The position numbers and the translations under genes are program-made. This document shows, one piece after another, positions 45,547 through 56,197 of a stretch of 64,000 nt of DNA (within the stretch, counting starts at the first letter, position 1; each line of letters starts with the position of its first letter). The DNA comes from Haematobia irritans (lineage: Eukaryota; Arthropoda; Insecta; Diptera; Muscidae). The stretch lies in assembly GCF_050003625.1 (NCBI RefSeq), contig NC_134398.1, positions 86,925,983-86,989,982 of the forward strand, read 5' to 3'. Below the pieces are notes generated by a model. It searched no databases, had not been told where the DNA came from, and saw only the letters and a list, made by a program, of their open reading frames with translations.

Positions 45547-46857
45547 CCATCAGGTATTACACCAACACAGAAGGGGGCCATTAACTCGAAAGTAATTTTG
45601 TAGTTTGAATTTAAAACATTGCCGTGTGCGTTTCATGTACGGATGACAGGAGATAAGGAGCAATATGTGGGTGCTGGGTATTTATTGCACAACAAATTAC
45701 CATTTACTCATCCCCCACTACCACAGATGTGAACAGGCCCATACAAGATGGCGGCGAAACCATTACTACGTCGCCAGTGTCTTTGAGAGACAATCAACGA
45801 TATTCCTCAAAGGAATCCAATTTCAATGTTTCCATTCGAAGTTCCTCCAACGAGACAACCATTAGGAATCTAGGATTGAATTATTTCATGAGCATTAATG
45901 GTAGCTTACTGTGTGGTGTCCTTTTCCGAAAATTGAAAAGATCCTTGGTGACAAATGGTGATAAAAATCGAACGCCCTTATCTACCATATCTCTCGAAAG
46001 GCGAAAATGTCTTTTATTGTGCTATTAAATATCGATTGAATATTTATTTGTTTGTTATTGGGTGTGGTAAAGAGAAATCTACTATTATTCCAATAGAGGG
46101 CGTTATTTGTCTGTACCTTGCATTAATAAGTCCCTTTGGGTTTCCTTGGAAGGTGTGAAAAAACTTACATTTCGTCTTTTATCGAAAAGTGTTTCTGAGA
46201 TTTTTGTGATTGGTTGTGTGAGCTTGCGTCAGAAAAAACTCTAGCAGTGTTGCCAATATTTTTTGACTCTTTTCCCCAATTTAAATCAAAATTCCTCACA
46301 AAAAAAAAACCAATAAATTATTGACAAGACAAAACCAAATAAAGGAATAGACTCTGTTGTAGAAAATCAGTAACGATTTACAATTTCGATTTTACGATTT
46401 CGTATTTATGAATCAAAATTGACTTCCAAATACTCAAGTAATAAAATTGCATGGTATATCAATATGAAGGTTAACCATCTTCACCATTTCTACATATATG
46501 GGATATATTGCGCAAATCAGTGGGTACATTGATGAGGAAGCAGCATTTAGGATCGAGTCCTCACGAAATGATTTCACAATTGTAGAAAATTGTCTTAACC
46601 AAGCTGAGTAAAATTATAAATTAAAGCTTGAGCCTGCAGATTAACGCCCATATGCAAAACAATTTATTGACAGTTTATCGAATGAATTTATATGACAAAA
46701 GCAGGCTTGAAGTATTCTGTAACTTTATTGCATATGGGGGTAAATATCTATAGTCTCATTAGTGATTGATCCGTATGCATAGAAGAGTCTATATAAACCG
46801 ATTTTTGGTTCATATAAGTCTATAATTATATATGGGGCGTATATATAATTATGGAAG
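45547..46857. other. Intronic DNA, mostly without recognised repeats
   Basis: Between the first Ig exon and S3. Open frames 45665-46158 overlap in different frames and show no domain. 46800-46857 has GTTTATATGGGG-type words reminiscent of K units. Confidence 0.45.
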
Positions 46858-46981
46858 CAAAGGTCGTTTCTCATTTGCTTTTCGCTGTAAGGAAGTTTAT
46901 TTGGAAGAAAAGTATATAGTTTTTATGATAAACGTTTATTCTTTTCCAGGATGTAAAAACAATTTCATAAAGACTAACTCA
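46858..46981 (-). repeat. Fragment matching the right part of T6
   Basis: The reverse complement matches 58295-58405 (TTACAGCGAAAAGCAAATGA, ACATCCTGGAAAAGAATAAA). Ends where S3 begins. Confidence 0.7.
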
Positions 46982-48492
46982 AACAAGTAAGGAAAGCCTA
47001 AAGTCGGGCGGGGCCGACTATATTATACCCTGCACCACTTTGTAGATCTAAATTTTCGATACCATATCACATCCGTCAAATGTGGTAGGTGCTATATATA
47101 AAGGTTTGTCCCAAATACATACATTTAAATGTCACTCGATTTTGACAGAATTTGATAGACTTTTACAAAATCTATAGACTCAAAATTTAAGTTGGCTAAT
47201 GCACTAGGGTGGAACACAATTTTAGTAAAAAAATCTGAAGCAATTTTAAGAAAACTTCACAAAATTTTATTTATGATTTATCGCTCGATATATATGTATT
47301 AGAAGTTTAGGAAAATTAGAGTCATTTTTACAACTTTTCGACTAAGCAGTGGCGATTTAAAAAGGAAAATGTTGGTATATTGACAATTTTTGTCGAAATC
47401 AGAAAAACATATATATGGGAGCTATATCTAAATCTGAACAGATTTCAATCAAATTTGGCACACATGACTATATTACTAAATGTACGCCTAGTGCAAAATT
47501 CCAACCAAATTGGGTCAAAACTCTGGCTTCTGGGGCCATATAAGTCCATATCGGGCAAAAAATATATATGGAAGCTATATCTAAATCTGAACCGATTTCA
47601 ATCAAATTTGCCACACATGACTATACTACCAATTGTACTCCTTGTGCAAAATTTCAAGCTAATCGGCACAAAACTCTGGCTTCTGGGTCCATATAAGTGC
47701 ATATCGGGCGAAAGATATATATGGGAGCTATATCTAAATCTAAATCGATTTCAACCAAATTTGGCACGCATAGCTACAATACTAAATCTACTCCCTGTGC
47801 AAAATTTCAACCAAATTGGGCCAAAACTCTGGCTTTTACGACCATATTAGTCCATATCGGGCGAAAGATATATATGGGAGCTATATCTAAATCTGAACCG
47901 ATTTCAATCAAATTTTGCACACTTGACTATACTACTAATTGTACTCCTAGTGCAAAATTTCAACCAAATTCGGCCAAAAATCTGGCTTCTTGGGCCATAT
48001 AAGTCCATATCGGACGAAAGATATATATGGGAGCTATATCTAAATCTGAACCGATTTCAATCAAATTTTGCTCACTTGACTATACGACTAAGTGTTATGT
48101 TTGTACAAAATTTCAAACAAATCGGTATAAAACTCTGGCTGCTGCGTCCATATTAGTGCATATCGGGCGAAAGATATATATGGGAGCTATATCTAAATCT
48201 GAACCTATTTCTTCCAAAATCAATAGGGTTCTATTCTGACCCAAATTAGAAACATGTGCCAAATTTGAAGGCGATTGGACTTAAATTGCGACCTAGACTT
48301 TGATCACAAAAATGTGTTCACAGACAGACGGACGGACGGACGGACAGACGGACATGGTTATATCGACTCAGGGACCCACCCTGAGCATTATTGCCAAAGA
48401 CACCATGTGTCTATCTCGTTTCCTTCTGGGTGTTACAAACATATGCACTAACTTATAATACCCTGTTCCACAGTGTGGCGCAGGGTATAAAA
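46982..48492 (+). mobile_element. S-family element S3 (153-bp tandem units)
   Basis: Head AACAAGTAAGGAAAGCC, GTCGGGCGGGGCCGAC, TATACCCTGCACCAC. Units start at 47421, 47574, 47727, 47880, 48033 and 48186: five intervals of exactly 153 bp. The tail has a GGAC tetranucleotide tract (48325-48346) and a hairpin in which ATACCCTGTTCCACAGTGTGG pairs with GCGCAGGGTAT. The 156-codon frame at 47380-47850 is the repeat read three times. Confidence 0.9.
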
Positions 48493-48720
48493 AGAATGTA
48501 ATCTATTCCAGATGTATTACACTGAATCGATTTCGAAAAATTCCAAAAACCCCCAGCCACCAACCCAAAATGTGGATCCCATCCATCAAAATATTTTGGG
48601 AAAAATTCCCAATGCTGGGAACACTGGACACTAGCAAATAGAAAATACGCCACATTCTGCAGTCTACAGCAAAGCAGGTGGCTTAAGATTTGAATTACGT
48701 TTAGCGGTCAATCACGCGTT

Positions 48721-48884
48721 CCGGTAATTTCGGTGCAACGAATGCACCACGCACTGGAAGACTAAATGTCAACACAATCATGGAGATTGTCGCATCCACT
48801 CGTCACAGTTTCTATTGCCCAAAAACTAAAAATTGCACCAAAAACCCTTTGAAACCATTTTCGTGTTCAAAAAGTTGTAACAGG
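48721..48884 (+). pseudogene. Mariner-type transposase fragment (helix-turn-helix region)
   Basis: Frame 1 reads GNFGATNAPRTGRLNVNTIM then EIVASTRH; a one-base shift continues VSIAQKLKIAPKTL, stop, NHFRVQKVV. The arrangement APRTGR-x-x...I...D/S-R-H...IA-x-x-L-x-I-x-x-K-T-x-x-NHL matches the N-terminal DNA-binding region of mariner transposases as I know it. Cut off by the next mariner element. Confidence 0.6.
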
Positions 48885-48891
48885 TTGGGTG

Positions 48892-49822
48892 ATAAATCCC
48901 CGGTCTAACACATAGATGGCGTCGCTAGTATTAAATGCATATTATTCAAATGATTCGTGTCAAAATTTGACGTCTGTAAGTCAATTAGTTTGTGAGATAG
49001 AGCGTCTTTTGTGAAGCAACTTTTGTTATTGTGAAAAAAATAGAAAAAAAAGGAATTTCGTGTTTTGATAAAATACTGTTTTCTGAAGGGGAAAAATAAG
49101 GTGGAAGCAAAAACTTGGCTTGGTAATGAGTTTCCGGACTCTACCCCAGAAAAATCAACAATAATTGATTGGTACCAAAAACAACAACGTGTTGATGATT
49201 CTGAGCGGTGTTTGCAGCTGTTAACTCGTAATACACCCGAGTTTTTCCGTCAATATATAACAATGGATGAAACATGGCTCCATCACTACACTCCTGAGTC
49301 CAATCGACAGTCGGCTGAGTGGACAGCGACCGGTGAACCGTCTCCGAAGCGTGGAAAGACTCAAAAGTCCGCTGGCAAAGTAATAGCCTCTGTTTTTTGG
49401 GATGCGCATGGAATAATTTTTATCGATTATCTTGAGAAGGGAAAAACCATTAACAGTGACTAGTGAATGGCGTTATTGGAGCGTTTGAAGGTCGAAATCA
49501 TGGCAAAACGGCCCCAGGTGAAGAAGAGAAAAGTGTTGTTCCACCAAGACAACGCATCGTGCCACAAGTCATTGATAACGATGTCAAAAATTCATGAATT
49601 GGGCTTCGAATTGCTTCCCCACCCACCGAAAGGTACATTTGTGACGCACGGTGAAACAAATCAATCAATTACAAGGCTGACTGTCTTTCCAACGGTATCT
49701 AGCGTAGCATGTTCGAATTTATACAACACGAGTTAGAAATAAATAGCGCCATCTTTTGGGAAAATAACGAATTGCATCTTGAATTTATATCATAATGGGT
49801 CAGGGATTTTTAACAATCGTCA
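48892..49822 (+). mobile_element. Mariner element, internally deleted
   Basis: Left end GGGTGATAAATCCCCGGTC and right end, inverted, TTGTTAAAAATCCCTGACCC are imperfect inverted repeats of mariner type. Encloses a broken transposase. Exact ends uncertain by a few bases. Confidence 0.75.
49065..49736 (+). pseudogene. Mariner transposase, deleted and frameshifted
   Basis: The N-terminal part ends KSTIIDWYQKQQRVDDSERC, where the middle of the DNA-binding domain is missing. The catalytic core follows: YITMDETWLHHYTPES (first Asp), KVIASVFWDAHGIIFIDYL, a stop at 49461-49463, then KVLFHQDNASCHKS (second Asp) and LGFELLPHPPKGTF. The third catalytic aspartate (normally in YSPDLAPSD) is absent because of a deletion or frameshift. 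Mariner transposase is about 345 residues; this is clearly inactive. Confidence 0.88.
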
Positions 49823-49849
49823 ATATATCGACATTGTGCCAATATATTA

Positions 49850-50196
49850 GTTTAGGTTAGGTTAGGTGGCAGCCCGATGTATCAAGCTCACTTAGACTAT
49901 TCAGTCCATTGTGATACCACATTGGTGAACTTCTCTCTTATCACTGAATGCTGCCCGATTCCATGTTAAGCTCAATGACAAGGGACCTCCTTTTTATAGC
50001 CGAGTCCGAACGGCGTTCCACATTGCAGTGAAACCACTTAGAGAAGCTTTGAAACCCTCAGAAATGTCACCAGCATTACTGAGGTGGGATAATCCACCGC
50101 TGAAAAACTTTTTGGTGTTCGGTCGAAACAGGAATCGAACCCACGACCTTGTGAATGCAAGGCGGACATGCTAACCATTGCACCACGGTGGCTCCC
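49850..50196 (-). mobile_element. tRNA-derived SINE with LINE-like 3' tail
   Basis: 347 bp between perfect 14-bp duplications GTGCCAATATATTA (49836-49849 and 50197-50210). Minus strand: a head with A-box TGGTGCAATGG, CCGCCTTGCATTCACAAGG and B-box GGTTCGATTCC, then a body of about 170 bp, then a 3' block CACAATGGACTGAATAG ... GGGCTGCCACCTAACC with a CCTAA tail, shared with LINE copies 1-3. Pol III transcribed in principle; depends on a LINE for retroposition. Confidence 0.93.
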
Positions 50197-50241
50197 GTGC
50201 CAATATATTACAATCACCCGTAAATGAAAGTAAAATTCCTG

Positions 50242-50490
50242 CACGCAGAGAAGGAATATGATCACCTCAAACATGTTTCAAGAGCAAAATGTTATTTTTG
50301 TATGGTGACCATGTAACATGTTTGTCACTAAAATGTTATTTTCTCGCCAAATATAACCTGCTTGTCGAAATCAGATACATGATTTCCGAGAAAATAACAT
50401 GGTTGCGAAAACCATGTTCATGGTCACCACCCAAAAATAACATTTTGCTCTTAAAACATGTTTGAGGTGATCATATTCGTCCTCTGGGTG
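50242..50490. mobile_element. R-family MITE, copy R3
   Basis: Inverted arms GAGAAGGAATATGATCACC / mirror, CAAACATGTTTCAAGAGC / mirror. 249 bp, the most complete of three copies, 46 bp from the SINE. Confidence 0.85.
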
Positions 50491-51208
50491 TGTTATTATT
50501 ATTGTTGTTGATGTCAAATTTGAAAATTTAGAATTCTGTATATCAACAATGCTTTGATATAGTATTTGCAAAATCCTTTTTTTCGATTTTCTAAAAAAGG
50601 ATGGGGAAACGTGAAATTGACAAATCCAGGAACTATGTTAGCGATGAAAATGACAAATCATCCTTAAAAATATACACAGAAAAAGTACATTATTAAACTA
50701 ATGCTAAAATTAACTTACGTTCATGGCAAACAATTTATTTTATTTGAGTTTATTTTCAAGAATTTTTCCCCAATGGAGTTTTCTTTATTTCAAGCATTTA
50801 TCAAAAAAAAAAAAAAATAATGAAAAGGAAAAACTTCGGAAATAATAATTCCTTCTTCCTATAACACAGTTCACTTTTTTCTTTGTATAAAATTTAGATT
50901 TCCTTCAGAAAGAGAGTGGTAGTTTCTGAGGTACCGCAATCGCAATTTGAACACCTTTATGTATATACTTACAAAATGAGGGCTTTTAAAGCTTGTCCAA
51001 AAGAACTTCGTAGGCTGTGAAAAGAAATTGATAGGAAATCTCTGTATGTGCATAAAACGCAATGTTTAGAAATGGACCAAATTCTTGAAGGCTAACAAAA
51101 ATTTTAATTTTGACTCCAATTATAATACCGAAACATCGAAGAAGTGAAATCGCATTGATATTTTTGCACTATTCAAATAATGAAATATAATTTCTCCCTG
51201 TTTTTAAG
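50491..51208. other. Intronic DNA before the second Ig1 exon
   Basis: AT-rich; no repeat or exon recognised besides the polypyrimidine tract and acceptor of the exon at 51209. Confidence 0.45.
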
Positions 51209-51356
51209 GTACGACACATCCTAGCCAATGGGTCACTGTACTTTCCGCCCTTCGAAGCAGACGAATTCCGTCAAGATGTTCACTGGTCAATATACCGGTG
51301 TGTTGCCACAAATGCAGTAGGATCGATTGTTTCTCGTGATGTCATTGTTAAGGCTG
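51209..51356 (+). CDS. Dscam-like receptor, exon coding the second half of Ig1
   Basis: Opens after the acceptor TTTTTAAG at 51208 in phase 0 and ends at the donor GTAAGT at 51357 in phase 1 (49 codons plus one base). It starts VRHILANGSLYFPPFEADEF and carries the Ig strand-F motif YRCVATNAVGSIVSRDV, supplying the second cysteine of Ig1. The ANGSL-x-FPPF-x-A-x-x-x-RQDVH pattern is very characteristic of the Dscam family Ig1-Ig2 region. The preceding intron (45436-51208) is 5.8 kb and holds S3, two mariner remnants, a SINE and R3. The intron that follows is only 61 bp. Confidence 0.9.
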
Positions 51357-51417
51357 GTAAGTATTCGACTATGTATCCTTAGATCCTTATCGGAGTGTCC
51401 CTTTTCTCTCGGCCCAG

Positions 51418-51579
51418 TTGTAAATCAGCGATACGAACCAGAGGTACAAAATCCAGGCGGATTCATTGGCAGCAATGTCTTAATAAAATGTAATATACCA
51501 TCATTTGTGAAGGAGTATGTGACGGTAACGTCCTGGCTGCAAGAGCCCAACTTTAACATCTATCCCTCACTCGAGGGAG
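51418..51579 (+). CDS. Dscam-like receptor, exon coding the first half of Ig2
   Basis: Acceptor CGGCCCAG at 51417, donor GTAAGT at 51580; 162 bases, phase 1 at both ends. The reading frame gives VVNQRYEPEVQNPGGF, then strand B IKCNIPSFV with the Ig cysteine and strand C TSW with the Ig tryptophan. It ends EPNFNIYPSLEG. The IPSFV-x-x-x-V-x-V-x-SW core is shared by Dscam Ig2 domains. In Drosophila Dscam1 the equivalent exon 4 exists as a cluster of alternatives. Here only one copy lies between its neighbours, with introns of 61 and 135 bp and no room for an array. Confidence 0.9.
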
Positions 51580-51714
51580 GTAAGTCGTGCACTCGGCCAT
51601 GTCATCAAATGTGATGTTACCCAAAAGGCAAACACATCACATTTTATGGGCTGCACTTGAATGACCTTAAATTAATAGAAATCCCCATTTGTCCCACTTT
51701 ATAATCCACAAAAG

Positions 51715-51864
51715 ATGGCAAAAATCATATGCTTCCAACCGGGGAGCTGCTGGTCTATAACATTACACGCACGGATGCACTTAAAATTTATCGCTGCCGT
51801 ACACATCACAAATTGACGCAAGATTCGGTTGTGAGCAGCAATGTTGGCAAAATTCAATTGACCG
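51715..51864 (+). CDS. Dscam-like receptor, exon coding the second half of Ig2
   Basis: Acceptor ACAAAAG at 51714, donor GTAAGA at 51865; 150 bases, phase 1 at both ends. Encodes DGKNHMLPTGELLVYNITRT and then KIYRCRTHHKLTQDSVVSSN, which supplies the second Ig2 cysteine. The string DGK-x-x-x-LP-x-GEL followed by YRCRT-x-HKLT is a hallmark of Dscam Ig2 as I know the family, and makes this the most diagnostic exon in the window. The exon ends GKIQLT, the linker into Ig3. Confidence 0.92.
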
Positions 51865-52120
51865 GTAAGATATTTGACGTTGTTTTTGTTGTTGTTGGTT
51901 TTTTGTTTCCTCCAGCCATGCCTGAAATCCTCGGCCGTCTTGCCTGGTTCGAACAGAGGCAGGCAAACGTTTCAAAGGACATCGGCATAAGGCTGAAATT
52001 CTCGCACGTAATTACATTCTAAAGCTTTCATTTATATACATACTCATATATTTGTATGTGTGTGTTTTTTGTGTTTCTCTCTTCTCTTTCGGTTGCCTAC
52101 AATGCTGTTTTTATACAAAG

Positions 52121-52238
52121 AAATGCGGGAACTGGTGCCCCCGATAATGAACGAAAAAGTTGTCAGCATCACAGCTAGGATGGGCGATCCTGTGGTGGTT
52201 CCATGTGTAGCATATGCAAATCCAAAGCCTGTATATCG
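52121..52238 (+). CDS. Dscam-like receptor, exon coding the start of Ig3
   Basis: Acceptor TATACAAAG at 52120, donor GTGAGT at 52239; 118 bases entering in phase 1 and leaving in phase 2. Reads EMRELVPPIMNEKVVSITAR, then PVVVPCVAYANPKPVYR, with the strand-B cysteine of Ig3. The split last codon is Arg, and family logic predicts Trp next (PxPxYRW). It corresponds to the exon 6 position of Dscam1, which is a large alternative array there. I see no second copy downstream in this window. The following exon is not present up to 64000. Confidence 0.87.
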
Positions 52239-53384
52239 GTGAGTATCGTTTACTTAACCTCCACCTCCCGTCCCTCCCGTCCTTCTTGTTGTTCTTGTAG
52301 TTATTGCAGTGTCATTCGTTCATTTTATATCAGTTCCGAGGAGTTTTTGTTTGCCTGGTCTCGAACCTTTAAATCGCTTCCGCTGGCTGTGCAATGTTTA
52401 TTAATGGGACAGCAGTGTGTTCTTAAATGCCAGGGCAAATGGAATAACGGCCTCACAGGAAAATTACATTCATCCAATACACACACACATGGAAGATGGA
52501 ATGTTGCCTTTAGGTTGCTGTACACACACCACTAACCAAACAAACACAACAACAGCAACAACACATGCATGTGTACACATGTGTGGGTATAAAGGCATGT
52601 GAGCTTTCTGTGTTGGATTTCATTTTGTTTTTTTTTTTTTTTTTTTTTTTGGATGGGATCAACTTTAGATATGGATCAGGCTGGGATACAATCTGTCAAT
52701 TCAATTTTCAATATCGTTTACAGAATATCTTGAGAGTTGTTACATTTTCCCCCATCCTTTCCTGTGTGAAATTGCCATCAGGCATACTCTTCCATTTGTG
52801 TCATCCATTGCCATCGCATCCTTTGGACAACGCACAAAGAAATACCAAAAAAAGAAACAGAAAATTGATGGAGATAAAGTAAACCTTCGATCCAATTACC
52901 TCATGCATATCTCGCACACGAATGCTATTACCCAAATTTTATGGAAAAACTTAACTCAGTTCAATTCAATGGCTCCAAGTTGACCAAATTATCTGGAGGA
53001 GATATTAAAAGAAAACGAATGCATGATATCACCTTTAACATGTATACTTGTAGACTTTCGAATAAAGGAAAATAAAACAAGTATATATGGCCGAAACTTT
53101 CGGCCAGGACGAATCTTACACCCTCAAAAAAAATCGCTTCTCTAACATATGTTCCAAACATATTTTGCAGGAAGCACATATATTATTCGATACTGCCGAA
53201 ACATTAATATGTTTGTTTTATGTGAACATATTATATGTTTGGAAGCATTTTGAGCCCAAAAACTGTATATGCTTGGAAGAATTTTCCCCAAAGATGATTG
53301 TGCTCATTCCCTCACATAATTTTCACTTCCACGATATTTTTTAGTTCTTGGCACAATTTTATAAATTTTTTAAATTTTACCTTT

Positions 53385-53456
53385 CGCCTAGACGGAGAAT
53401 CGAACCGAGGAGCATACAGTTTGTAAGCCAACACACTATCCACTGGGCTACGTAGC
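53385..53456 (-). other. tRNA-like unit B in T5
   Basis: Minus strand: TAGCCCAGTGG A-box variant, CTTACAA loop, B-box GGTTCGATTCTCC. Confidence 0.65.
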
Positions 53457-53570
53457 TGTTATAGTCACCAGTAGACAATTATCGTTATAAGTTACATTTA
53501 TATAGCATAGTTTGCAGCGCCCACGAGCCCATGCAAACATAACATTATTTAACATAAACATACATTTGTT

Positions 53571-53643
53571 TGCCACGTGGTGCAGTGGTTAGCATGTCTG
53601 CTTTGCATGCAAAGGGTCGTGGGTTCAATCCCTGCTCCGACCG
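53571..53643 (+). other. tRNA-like unit A in T5
   Basis: A-box TGGTGCAGTGG (identical in spirit to the SINE head TGGTGCAATGG), loop TTTGCAT, B-box GGTTCAATCCC, T-run from 53648. Confidence 0.68.
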
Positions 53644-55016
53644 AACATTTTTTTTAATTTACACATTTATATTTATACTAAATTAACTTTTTATAATGAA
53701 ACTTGATATAAACGACATGGACTGAGCTTTTGGATAAAATATTATTTTTTATTGCAAAAATAACAATTTTGTAACAGAAAACTGTTTTTGGTATAAAAGT
53801 TTGAAATTTTGGAAGGAAATCAAAAACTCTAACAAAAGAAGAACGTGGAGTCGAGTTTAAACATACATAAATAATTTCGTAATATACACATAAATTTATT
53901 TAAGCGTGAATAGTTTTTTACTAGCATTTAACACCATTTTAAATGCACTTAAAACTGATCGTGTTTTGCACTTAATTTCATTTTTACCTTTAAGGCCGAT
54001 ATTAAGTTGGCATTATCGCTCTAAAATGACCCTGTTTTGCCTTTTACTTTTCTTTAATAATTCTTTTTAAAGAAAATAAACTTTTTCAAATGTATTAGAT
54101 GCAAAACTCGAACTTAATGTCCGCTTTTATATTTGAAGGTGTCCGTCAACTCCTCTTGGACTACTTATTCATAAAGAGGTACTAAACTTTGTTTTTATAC
54201 ATTTTACTTTAATTTTTTAATTAATTTTTCATTTAATTTTTTAATTAATTTCCTTTTTTCATTTTTCTGTCCCAACTCTAAAAAGAGTATAGTGCCCTTT
54301 CGTTATTTTTTATGAAGATCCCTTTGTAATTTTTGTATATTTTCCACCGTTTTTTTAAATTTCCTTTGCCTGAATATTTTGACTTACTCCTCGTACGTTT
54401 CGATTTCTTTTAACGAACAAAACACATGTCCAAACTTACATCAAATGCTGCTCTCAAGGCGAAAACACATGCTGTTTTTCTCTTTACTCAGAATACTAAT
54501 TCTAATATTCAAATTAAATAATATTTAGACTTAAGCATATCATAAAACAGTTTTCCGAAACAACATACAAGCGGTTTCACAGAAATTGCTCTCTTTTGAT
54601 TCTCTCGCTGTGTTATGTTGATATCTTTCGTCAACCCTCCCGATTTTTTTCTCTATACTCTCTCTCTCTCTCTCTCTCTCTGTCGATCTCTGAATAACAT
54701 ATCACAACATATATATGTTTACTCGAAATTTGTAAATTTATATATGTTTACATTCACACATATTATTTTTATGAAACATTCATGCCCCAAACATAATATA
54801 TTGTAACATATTAACATATGTGTCCCAAACATTTAGTGTTAGTTTAGGAACATTATATGTTTGCACTTAAATATATTGTGTTTAAAAATTGTTCCCGAAA
54901 CACATTTTGTTTATATCGGAAATATGAAAAACATATTTTTCTAACAGTGTATGTACCCACCACCAAGGATTACGTACAAAGTTCTATTGGAGACAGTCAT
55001 CCACTATCTTGGGATT

Positions 55017-55745
55017 GTGGTTGTTGTTGTAACCGTTTTTAATGTGGTTTCATCCATTTTGTTCTATGCTTTGGACCTTTAGCTGGTGTCCAAAGTGATC
55101 TGGAGAGTCGGGTAGGTTTAGCTGGACAAGCGAAAAGGTGGTCAGTGTTATGTGGCCATTGGTTACAGATGGGAAACACGTCAGCTACGCTGCTATCAAT
55201 CCGGTGCTTCTCACCGGGACTCCGAGAACAGGATTAACCTTGTAGCTTCTCACCGCTTCAGCTACATTTTCCGCATGAGTCCTGTTCCGACGTGTCCGTT
55301 ATGTCTGAGGCTCTTTCTTGTAACGCTGGATCTCGCGATCTAAAAGGTGAAGATCAACTCTTATCTTCTTGGGTGATGGTTGCCTATCAACAAGATGGTT
55401 ATATGGATGGCTATTGCGATAGCAACCGAAGAGGCTCTGCTTTGACAACATGTAATTGTGTGTACGCACTGGGATGATGTTGGTTCGCGCATAAAGGTGA
55501 TCCAGGTGTGTACTGCGGAGATATCCTGTCGCAATTGGAAGGGTAGCGTTCTGACAGGAATCCATGTTACTCCACTGCGAGTCACTTGTTTGTGGTGTCC
55601 ACACTGGCTCTGCATAGTTTACCAATGACCGGCCAATTGACTTACATGTAGTCAACAAGCGACTTGAAGACCTTGTTTTTACCGCGGAGCTTATCGCAAA
55701 TTGCGGTGGGACTTTGGTTATGGTTGCCGGTGACGAGTTATATAT
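55017..55745 (-). pseudogene. Non-LTR retrotransposon C-terminal region (fourth lineage)
   Basis: Minus strand: GKNKVFKSLVD, then TTCKSIGRSLVNYAEPVW (thumb region after RT), QWSNMDSCQNATLPIATGYL and YARTNIIPVRTHNYMLSKQS. After a frameshift it continues QWPHNTDHLFACPAKPTRLS with SLWTPAKG near the C-terminus. The KAIGRS-x-x-NYA-x-P-x-WTP and H-x3-HLF-x-CPA-x-PT patterns are typical of a widespread insect non-LTR group. Ends in an ACAACAACAACCACAA tail near 55017. Inserted in K3. Confidence 0.75.
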
Positions 55746-55755
55746 TTCTTAATAT

Positions 55756-56197
55756 TAGGGCTGTTTTCTTTTAGCACTGGATGCAATATTTGTGTAGGCT
55801 ATCCAGAACATCTATCCAGAAAATTCTATCCACAAAATTACGTCAGCGCAAGTGACGCTTCTTCGATTCACAATAGCACTTTATTGTGACTAATTTATCG
55901 AAAAACAACAAATTCAAAGTGGTACAGTGTCATAAATAATCACAGCAGTATTTATTACTAACCCAGCAAAAAAAGCATCGCCAAGAAGGTGGTGAAAATG
56001 TTCTTTTTGGATCCGGAAGTGGTGCAAAATTGGGCGCAGAAGCGATGATTTTAACATGGGCGGATGTCTTATGACAAGCCCATGTAGATGACAGTGTTGC
56101 ATATTTTTGGAGATGTCCTGGATAAACGAGTACTCTGCTTTCTTTTAGTCCTTCACGGCTTAGGGTGTCCAGTGAAAACAAAAAAAAAACAGCCCTA
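55756..56197. mobile_element. MITE with TAGGGCTG ends
   Basis: Ends TAGGGCTGTTTTCTTTTAGC then ACTGGA, mirrored by TAGGGCTGTTTTTTTTTTG then CACTGGA. The same termini as hAT 2 (35883-39783), different interior. A piece recurs at 17370-17523. Target duplication not evident. Confidence 0.75.

Larger units (their letters stand above)
53119..54949 (+). mobile_element. T-family element T5 (longest copy, 1.83 kb)
   Basis: Starts CACCCTCAAAAAAAATCGC and ends AACAGTG, flanked by TA (53117-53118, 54950-54951). The same order as T2, with a longer middle (GTCCGTCAACTCCTCTTGG, CCCAACTCTAAAAAGAGTAT) that T1 and T4 also keep. CT microsatellite at 54658-54681. Confidence 0.9.

Noticed and set aside
47380..47850. 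156-codon open frame with repeated IWELYLNLNRF
   Set aside because: It is the 153-bp S repeat read in phase; other frames of the same array are also open and nothing resembles a known domain.
52669..52882. Possible next exon after a 25-base poly-T tract and AG at 52668, in the correct phase
   Set aside because: The frame gives RYGSGWDTICQFNFQYRL, without the expected Trp right after Arg and without an Ig strand-F Y-x-C; no good donor in frame.
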